From contig JBLIGW010000034.1 in the NCBI GenBank assembly GCA_047635955.1, forward strand, positions 1-10,582: a stretch of 10,582 nucleotides of DNA. The letters are read 5' to 3'. This DNA comes from WFTC01 sp047635955 (GTDB lineage Bacteria > Patescibacteriota > Gracilibacteria > UBA1369 > 2-02-FULL-48-14). Below the pieces are notes generated by a model, which made no database searches, had not been told where the DNA came from, and saw only the letters and a program-made list of their open reading frames with translations. A program made the position numbers and the translations under genes. Every line of letters begins with the position of its first letter. Position 1 is the stretch's first letter. This document shows, piece after piece, positions 6,278 through 10,582 of this stretch.

Positions 6278-7456
6278 TTAGAGCTTTTTAAGGTGAATTC
6301 TTTTGAAACCTATTGCCAACAGGTGAGCAGCGAATCTATTGATGAGACGGTTCTTCAGAACGCCCCGTAATAATTTTACCAGCATCCTGTTGCTCTTCTT
6401 TTTCTTGAAGATTTGATTCTGTGCTGTTCGTTGGAAAAGTTGCACCCATCGCGTGGACCAAATTCGTTTGGCTTGGACTCGGGCTAAATCTTTTTCAGTA
6501 AGTCGATTCTCTTTAAGGGGGAGTATAAGCTGATTAAAAGTTTCAACTGCATCTTTGATTGCCTGATTGATCCCCACTCCACCAACAGGTGTCATCACAT
6601 GAGCTGCGTCTCCAATGAGCAAGAGCCCATCTCTATACCACTGAGTAACGCGGCTAGACTCCACCACAAGTAAACTGATCTCTTTCCAGTCTGAAAGTTC
6701 CTTGGCACGTTCTCTAAAGCTAGGAAGCATCTGTCCAAGTTCATCCTGGAACGCAGATATCCCCGCTTCACGAATGTCGTGATAGCTGCCTTTTTCAATA
6801 ATGAATCCCATTTGCCAATACTCTTCTCGTTCGAGCGCCACTATTATTTTCCCACCACTAATCTTTCCTCCTGAGTGAAAGTCTTCATTCTCAATTTTTG
6901 GAAGACGAAACCACAGCACATCCATAGGTGCGGAATTTGATACTAATTCAAAATTTCCAACGCTTCTCATCTTGGAGAAACGCCCATCTGCGCCCACAAC
7001 TAAGTCAGCATCAATCTGAGTCCACGCTCCTTTTTTTACATACTCTACGCCCACAACCTTTCCATTTTTCTCTATTATTTTTTGTGCATTTGAGTGCATG
7101 AGCAGTGTGAAATTTGAAAATACTTTGGCCTTTTCAACCATAAAATTCAGAAAATCTTTCTGATGCATCAATGTGATGTAGGGAAATTTACTTTTAAGCC
7201 TGGTGAAATCTACAGAGCCTTGTCCTTCAACTCCCAATTTATGTATTTTTGTATGTGGTAGTTTGTGCAGTTCATCTGCAAAACCCAATTCATCCATGAG
7301 TTCCATAACCGAGGGGTGGACCGTGTCTCCTCTAAAATTACGATCAAAATCCTTTTCAGATTCGAGTAAGGTCACCTTGATGCCTTCTTTGGCAAACAGG
7401 TAAGACAAAACCACTCCCGCGGGCCCTCCTCCAACAATACAGACACTCGTTTTCAT
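6278..7456 (-). CDS. FAD-dependent monooxygenase (group A, PHBH/UbiH-like)
   Basis: Encodes 392 aa. It has an N-terminal FAD-binding Rossmann motif CIVGGGPAG (6-14), then LLESEKDFDRNFRGDTVHPS (30-49). The DG motif VVGADGRFSKMR (153-164) and the GD motif LIGDAAHVMTPVGGVGINQAI (280-300) follow, the set that defines aromatic-ring hydroxylase-type flavoproteins (PF01494). These use NAD(P)H and O2 to hydroxylate a substrate; the substrate here cannot be told. The ATG at 7456 is chosen because the FAD motif begins right after it; a longer in-frame ORF to 7567 overlaps def and runs through the repeat. A promoter with TACAAT ends 6 bases before this ATG, predicting a leaderless message. The C-terminus is Lys/Arg-rich. 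The family is common in free-living aerobes and unexpected in a CPR-like genome, and the gene is bracketed by repeats, so recent arrival is plausible. Confidence 0.9.
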   Translation of the reverse strand: MKTSVCIVGGGPAGVVLSYLFAKEGIKVTLLESEKDFDRNFRGDTVHPSVMELMDELGFADELHKLPHTKIHKLGVEGQGSVDFTRLKSKFPYITLMHQKDFLNFMVEKAKVFSNFTLLMHSNAQKIIEKNGKVVGVEYVKKGAWTQIDADLVVGADGRFSKMRSVGNFELVSNSAPMDVLWFRLPKIENEDFHSGGKISGGKIIVALEREEYWQMGFIIEKGSYHDIREAGISAFQDELGQMLPSFRERAKELSDWKEISLLVVESSRVTQWYRDGLLLIGDAAHVMTPVGGVGINQAIKDAVETFNQLILPLKENRLTEKDLARVQAKRIWSTRWVQLFQRTAQNQIFKKKKSNRMLVKLLRGVLKNRLINRFAAHLLAIGFKRIHLKKL

Positions 7457-7462
7457 ACACTC

Positions 7463-7491
7463 ATTGTATCTACTGTTTCCTCTCAATGCAA
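7463..7491 (-). promoter_or_regulatory. promoter of the monooxygenase gene, leaderless
   Basis: On the minus strand, TTGCAT (7491-7486), a 17-base spacer and TACAAT (7468-7463, 5 of 6 to the -10). The gap from the -10 to the ATG at 7456 is 6 bases, so the predicted first base of the RNA is the A of the start codon. The promoter lies just after the def stop codon, so the gene can be transcribed independently of def. Confidence 0.5.
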
Positions 7492-7502
7492 AAGGGTGAC
7501 GA

Positions 7503-8030
7503 TTAAATCGCTTGATGTCTGTCATCCTCTCCTCGTGACTCTGGCCTTCCTTCTCCTTGATTCTCACTGTTCATCTCTGTCGCTAGATCAACGAATAGAA
7601 TGCCGTTGAGGTGGTCGATTTCATGTTGGATGATTCGAGCATTGAAGTCGAAAAATTCTAGGGTTTGAGTGGCTCCTTTTAAAGTTTGGAACCGAACCAT
7701 TACGCTTGTTGCTCGATCCACCATACCCCATTCCTCAGGGAGGGAGAGGCAGCCTTCTTCATCATTTTTAATTTCATCTGACTTCTCTATAATTTCTGGA
7801 TTCACCATAATCATGGTGAGTTCATTCTTGGTGCTAGGATTGAACTTACAGGCTACCATTCGAATATTTCGTCCGGCTTGAGGTGCTGCTAGACCCACGC
7901 CACTTTCAGCGTTCATCGTGTCTATTAAGTTCAAAGCAAAATGCTTCAGATCTTTGGTGATCTTTTCTACGGGTTTAGACACTGTTCTAAGTATCTCGTT
8001 CTTTCGTCCTGTTTCTACACGTAAAGTCAT
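7503..8030 (-). CDS. def: peptide deformylase
   Basis: Encodes 175 aa, a metalloenzyme that removes the formyl group from the first methionine of new proteins. All three signature motifs are present: motif 1 GVGLAAPQAG (44-53), motif 2 EGCLSLP (92-98) with metal ligand C94, and motif 3 QHEIDHLNGILFVD (135-148) with H136, E137 and H140. The N-terminal ILRTVSKPV (13-21) fits the family start, supporting the ATG at 8030. The enzyme core ends at about 150. The last 16 or so residues (EGRPESRGEDDRHQAI) are encoded inside repeat copy 2, on the strand opposite to the FemAB frame, and look like an acquired tail. The gene lies 9 bp after the 65-aa gene and is probably co-transcribed with it. Confidence 0.96.
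   Translation of the reverse strand: MTLRVETGRKNEILRTVSKPVEKITKDLKHFALNLIDTMNAESGVGLAAPQAGRNIRMVACKFNPSTKNELTMIMVNPEIIEKSDEIKNDEEGCLSLPEEWGMVDRATSVMVRFQTLKGATQTLEFFDFNARIIQHEIDHLNGILFVDLATEMNSENQGEGRPESRGEDDRHQAI
7507..7552 (+). repeat. 46-bp imperfect direct repeat, copy 2
   Basis: It is offset by exactly 1289 bp from copy 1 and 39 of 46 bases match. Differences cluster at 7518-7521, 7526, 7528 and 7547. It lies inside the 3' end of def and is read there on the minus strand. Confidence 0.85.
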
Positions 8031-8039
8031 AGCAGCAGA

Positions 8040-8237
8040 TTACTTTTTTTGAAGGATTCTATCAAGCGCCGTTCGTCGCCGTCCCTGTTTGTGTGCTGAA
8101 CCAAATACTAATTCTGATACACCGTCTGTGATAGCAAGAATAGCCACATCTGGCTTTTCCATAATGTTTTCTGTAACTTCATGACTTACATAAGTAATGA
8201 TCTCAGCAACATCTAAAGCTCGTTCTCTTAAAGACAT
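8040..8237 (-). CDS. small hypothetical protein, 65 aa
   Basis: Not recognised. Residues 1-25 look helical and mixed-charge (MSLRERALDVAEIITYVSHE). A hydrophobic, strand-like middle follows (DVAILAITDGVSELVFG, 30-46), then a basic tail (KQGRRRTALDRILQKK, 50-65) that could contact nucleic acid. It is preceded by a good promoter and followed after 9 bp by def, so it looks like the first gene of a two-gene unit. That position is the main support for it being real, together with normal codon use. No Shine-Dalgarno site (AAACTAAAATT before ATG). Confidence 0.65.
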   Translation of the reverse strand: MSLRERALDVAEIITYVSHEVTENIMEKPDVAILAITDGVSELVFGSAHKQGRRRTALDRILQKK

Positions 8238-8258
8238 AATTTTAGTTTAAAGAGTTGC

Positions 8259-8286
8259 ACTCTACACGCAAAGTAAATTTTGTCAA
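8259..8286 (-). promoter_or_regulatory. promoter of the 65-aa gene and def
   Basis: On the minus strand, a perfect -35 TTGACA (8286-8281), 16 bases, then TAGAGT (8264-8259, 4 of 6). Transcription would start near 8252, leaving a leader of about 14 bases. The -35 directly follows a CTAG palindrome that contains the stop codon of the upstream 312-aa gene. Confidence 0.6.
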
Positions 8287-8297
8287 GCTAGGGCCCC

Positions 8298-9236
8298 CTA
8301 GTCAAGACTCCATCTCCCAAACTTTTCAGTCACCCTCTCTAAAGGAAAGGGCTTATCACAAGCCATCAAAAGGCCTTCTAAGATTAATAGTCTTGGAGGC
8401 CAGGCTTCTTTTTGACGTGAATTGGGGCAGGGGGTTCGTTCATAATCTTTAATGAGTTCACGAGCTTCGCCTTTCACCAAAGTTACAGAAGGGTGAGTCC
8501 TAAATTCATCCCAATTCTCTCCACCCAATAAGCTAGCCATTATATTTAAACGCCGTACCTGCTGCTCCAGCAACATCAAATCGTTATAACGCTCTTGTAA
8601 TCTATCTGGTGAACAGGGATTACTTGTTTTTGGAAATAGATCAGTCATCGTGATGTCTTCACAGTGAAGTTGACTACGCACTTTCTTAAGAACAGCCGGT
8701 AGAGGGCTAGGCTTGTTTCGCAGTAAGTTTAAACATTCACCCATCCCTTCCAATTCTAGGATTAAATCTTCCCAAGCTAGTGAGCAATAATTCTTCATTG
8801 CCCTTAAACGAATACCCCTCTTGTCAAAGGGAGTGTGTCCCATTGTTATTTCAGCAAATAATTTCACGAACTTTTGACCCTCTAATGTGATACAAACGTG
8901 ACCTAAGTCATGATTTACATCTGGTAATTGTCGATGATACGCATTCAAAAATAGTGCTAAGTCCAAAGCTTCATAATCTTTATTAGGAACTTTTGACAAA
9001 TACTTTCCCACTAATCCCTGTGGAAACTCAGGGTGGTCTCTAAGCTCTTGCAGGTCTAAACCCAGCATCCCGACAGAAGATAACAGTCTTCCCATGAAAG
9101 CTTGTGATTCAGGGTTCACCACTCTCAATGCTGATACGGCTAACTCCACTGGATCACAAGGAAGCCCGTTCCTTTCGAAATCTTTGCTTAAACTCACTCT
9201 TAAATCTTGTAAATAAAGGCTCTCACTATGCGGCAT
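8298..9236 (-). CDS. hypothetical protein, 312 aa
   Basis: Not recognised. It looks like a soluble, mostly helical protein with no signal peptide or membrane segment. Notable spots are DHPEFPQGLVGKYLS (67-81), NHDLGHVCITLEGQ (108-121) with an H-D-x-x-H cluster, and scattered cysteines. The HD cluster is not enough to call an HD-domain hydrolase because the other expected metal ligands are not evident. It starts 18 bp after the prfB stop and may be co-transcribed with it. The ATG at 9236 is the longest start. A -35 TTGACA (9253-9248) with a -10-like CATAGT (9230-9225) would start RNA at about 9218, inside this reading frame; in that case a GTG at 9197 (residue 14) would be the start. Confidence 0.75.
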   Translation of the reverse strand: MPHSESLYLQDLRVSLSKDFERNGLPCDPVELAVSALRVVNPESQAFMGRLLSSVGMLGLDLQELRDHPEFPQGLVGKYLSKVPNKDYEALDLALFLNAYHRQLPDVNHDLGHVCITLEGQKFVKLFAEITMGHTPFDKRGIRLRAMKNYCSLAWEDLILELEGMGECLNLLRNKPSPLPAVLKKVRSQLHCEDITMTDLFPKTSNPCSPDRLQERYNDLMLLEQQVRRLNIMASLLGGENWDEFRTHPSVTLVKGEARELIKDYERTPCPNSRQKEAWPPRLLILEGLLMACDKPFPLERVTEKFGRWSLD

Positions 9237-9254
9237 ACTTGTTGTTTTGTCAAC

Positions 9255-10343
9255 CTAGCTAGGTCGCCGTAAGCTTGCTTCTATCAACTCATCCAGCCCT
9301 CCATTCAATACGTCGTCCACTTTATTAGTTTCGTAGTTTGTTCTGTGGTCTTTAACCATTTGATAAGGGTGAAGCACGTAAGATCGGATTTGATTTCCCC
9401 ATGAATGCTGAGTGTGCTCTCCACGGATTTCACCGATGGTGTCTAGGTGGTGTTTTTCCTGAAGTGCCACCAACTTGGCCTTCAAGTTCTTCATGGCTTT
9501 TTGCTTGTTTTGCAACTGACTTCGTTCGTTCTGACAGGTTACAACAATCCCGGAAGGCTTATGAGTGAGTCGAACGGCTGAATCGGCCGTATTCACACTT
9601 TGTCCACCCGCACCTCCCGCGCGGAACACGTCCCAGTTAATGTCTTCTTCTTTAATATCTAAAGCGGACTCTTCAATCTCCGGCACCACTTCAACCAAAG
9701 CAAAAGATGTTTCTCTTGTTCCTCCGGAATTGAAAGGGGAGATTCGAACTAAACGATGAACTCCCATTTCGTGCTTGAGATATCCATAAGCAAAGGTTCC
9801 ATCTACTTTGAAACTCGCGCTTTTGATTCCTGCTTCGGAAGCAGAGGTGAGGTCCAATTGTGTTGTTTTCCATCCACGGCTTTCACAGTAACGCAGATAC
9901 ATTCGCATCAGCATTTCTGCAAAATCAGCAGCATCTGTTCCTCCAGTTCCAGCATGAAAGGAAATAACGGCCTCTTTTGAGTCATAAGGTCCCGCCATGT
10001 AAAGCTCAATATTTAGCTTATTATGTGTTGTTTCAGCAATAGCTACGTCGTCTTGTAGCTCCTTAAAACTACCCGGGTCTGTGGCTGGATCAATCATCTC
10101 TGTAAGTTCAATCAAACTTTGTACATCCTTTTCCAATTGAGCCCATGCCTCGATTAGATTTCGCAAATGTCCAGCTTCACGAGAGGTCTTTTGAGCTGAC
10201 TCTTGATCGTCCCAAAAACCTTCTTTGCTCATAGTCGCCTCGAACTTTTCCAGCTCAAGTCTCTTAGCAGGTAGGTCCAAATGTGTGATCGATTTCGCGG
10301 TCTCATCTTTCAGAAGTGCGAGCTTTTCTTTAATTTCTTGCAT
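9255..10343 (-). CDS. prfB: peptide chain release factor 2 (RF2)
   Basis: Encodes 362 aa. RF2 ends translation at UAA and UGA by triggering peptide release on the ribosome. The stop-reading tripeptide SPF is at 202-204 (VRISPFNSGG), the catalytic GGQ at 246-248 (RAGGAGGQSVN), and the tail SYVLHPYQMVKDHRTNYET (321-339) is typical of the family. The ATG at 10343 is chosen because MQEIKEKLALL fits the family N-terminus; the frame stays open to an ATG at 10409 but that adds 22 unrelated residues and overlaps the divergent gene. Many bacteria regulate prfB by a +1 frameshift at an internal UGA. Here the aligned Leu-Asp (residues 22-23) is read straight as TTG GAC, with no stop, so this control is absent. 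Confidence 0.97.
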   Translation of the reverse strand: MQEIKEKLALLKDETAKSITHLDLPAKRLELEKFEATMSKEGFWDDQESAQKTSREAGHLRNLIEAWAQLEKDVQSLIELTEMIDPATDPGSFKELQDDVAIAETTHNKLNIELYMAGPYDSKEAVISFHAGTGGTDAADFAEMLMRMYLRYCESRGWKTTQLDLTSASEAGIKSASFKVDGTFAYGYLKHEMGVHRLVRISPFNSGGTRETSFALVEVVPEIEESALDIKEEDINWDVFRAGGAGGQSVNTADSAVRLTHKPSGIVVTCQNERSQLQNKQKAMKNLKAKLVALQEKHHLDTIGEIRGEHTQHSWGNQIRSYVLHPYQMVKDHRTNYETNKVDDVLNGGLDELIEASLRRPS

Positions 10344-10351
10344 AGTGACGC

Positions 10352-10358
10352 TAGAATA
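10352..10358. promoter_or_regulatory. overlapping divergent -10 elements (bidirectional promoter)
   Basis: The 7-mer TAGAATA reads as -10 TAGAAT on the plus strand (10352-10357) and TATTCT on the minus strand (10358-10353), each 5 of 6 to TATAAT. RNA starts 7 bases downstream would be near 10364 (plus) and 10346 (minus), 3-4 bases from the ATGs of the flippase-like gene (10368) and prfB (10343). The -35 elements are poor (TTTAAT at 10329-10334 for plus; TTGCGG at 10380-10375 for minus). Confidence 0.55.
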
Positions 10359-10367
10359 CCTGGGACT

Positions 10368-10582
10368 ATGTCTACCGCAAAGAAAATCCTTAGTAACACC
10401 GCAATTCAAGTTGCGGGTCGAGCCATCATGGCTGTGACGAGTATCGTAATTTTGAAAGCGATCTCTGGCTTCCTTAGCGTAGAAGGTTATGGAATGTATA
10501 AAGGGGTTTATGACTTCTTGGCTTTCTTTGGAATTATTGCTGATCTTGGTTTGTTTACAATCGCCGTGAGAGAAATGGGAAG
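10368..10582 (+). CDS. oligosaccharide flippase-like membrane protein, N-terminal part
   Basis: This frame encodes at least 71 residues and runs off the window. It begins MSTAKKILSNTAIQVAGRAI, with a hydrophobic helix at about 9-32 (NTAIQVAGRAIMAVTSIVILKAIS). GFLSVEGYGMYKGVYDFLAFFGIIADLGLFTIAVREM (33-69) follows, with a second helix. The pattern 'N....Q..gr......s......l....YG.Y.......ff.i.aDlGl.t..vRE' is typical of Wzx-type polysaccharide flippases and related MOP-superfamily proteins, which move lipid-linked sugars across the membrane. The gene was found by reading the edge of the window. It is divergent from prfB across 24 bp, with no room for a Shine-Dalgarno leader. Confidence 0.85.
   Translation, partial: MSTAKKILSNTAIQVAGRAIMAVTSIVILKAISGFLSVEGYGMYKGVYDFLAFFGIIADLGLFTIAVREMG

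Noticed and set aside
6278..7456. Insertion sequence or transposon as carrier of the monooxygenase
   Set aside because: There is no transposase and no IS-like terminal inverted repeats. The 46-bp repeats are longer and more diverged than usual target-site duplications.
7457..7567. N-terminal extension of the monooxygenase (start at 7567)
   Set aside because: The extra 37 residues overlap the end of def, come from the repeat and carry no family motif. The FAD-binding motif starts directly after the ATG at 7456, which also has a fitting promoter.
10344..10409. N-terminal extension of RF2 to an ATG at 10409
   Set aside because: The added 22 residues do not fit the RF2 family and would overlap the start of the divergent flippase-like gene.

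Overview
This window looks like a chromosomal segment of a Patescibacteria (Candidate Phyla Radiation) bacterium, possibly near Peregrinibacteria. The rank is inferred from gene style only. The clues are a stand-alone 5'-3' exonuclease with no polymerase attached, a compact ftsA-ftsZ pair, a FemA/B-type peptidoglycan bridge enzyme, several small proteins I cannot assign, and very short leaders without Shine-Dalgarno sites. The genetic code appears standard. TGA ends at least two genes (the FemAB-like gene and the 168-aa gene), and the release factor is an RF2 with an SPF tripeptide. This argues against the UGA=Gly lineages (Absconditabacteria, Gracilibacteria sensu stricto).

Layout, left to right. 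At 1-131 is a probable 3' end of a plus-strand gene. It converges on a minus-strand 154-aa gene (128-592) whose sequence recalls the C-terminal part of a glycosyltransferase. Divergent from that gene is the exonuclease gene (733-1659). A 281-bp spacer with a 19-bp direct repeat follows, then ftsA (1941-3185) and ftsZ (3209-4492), which look co-transcribed. Two strong hairpin terminators (4499-4557 and 4603-4632) close this unit. Each is associated with a copy of a 22-bp GC-rich repeat. On the other side is a convergent unassigned gene (4645-5151, minus), then a divergent promoter region and the FemAB-like gene (5239-6249, plus).

From 10343 down to 6278 all genes are on the minus strand: prfB (RF2), a 312-aa unassigned protein, a 65-aa unassigned protein, def (peptide deformylase), and a flavin-dependent monooxygenase. 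The monooxygenase lies between two copies of a 46-bp imperfect direct repeat. One copy is the 3' end of the FemAB gene and the other encodes the tail of the deformylase, which suggests insertion or duplication at a formerly convergent femAB/def junction. At the right edge a flippase-like membrane protein begins (10368, plus), running off the window. It is divergent from prfB across only 24 bp, with what looks like one shared, symmetric -10 element.

Functionally the window mixes envelope and division genes (ftsA, ftsZ, FemAB-like, flippase) with translation housekeeping (prfB, def) and replication/repair (the exonuclease). I see no CRISPR array, rRNA, tRNA, transposase or obvious defence system. 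The most unusual material is in the non-coding and junction sequences rather than in a new multigene system.
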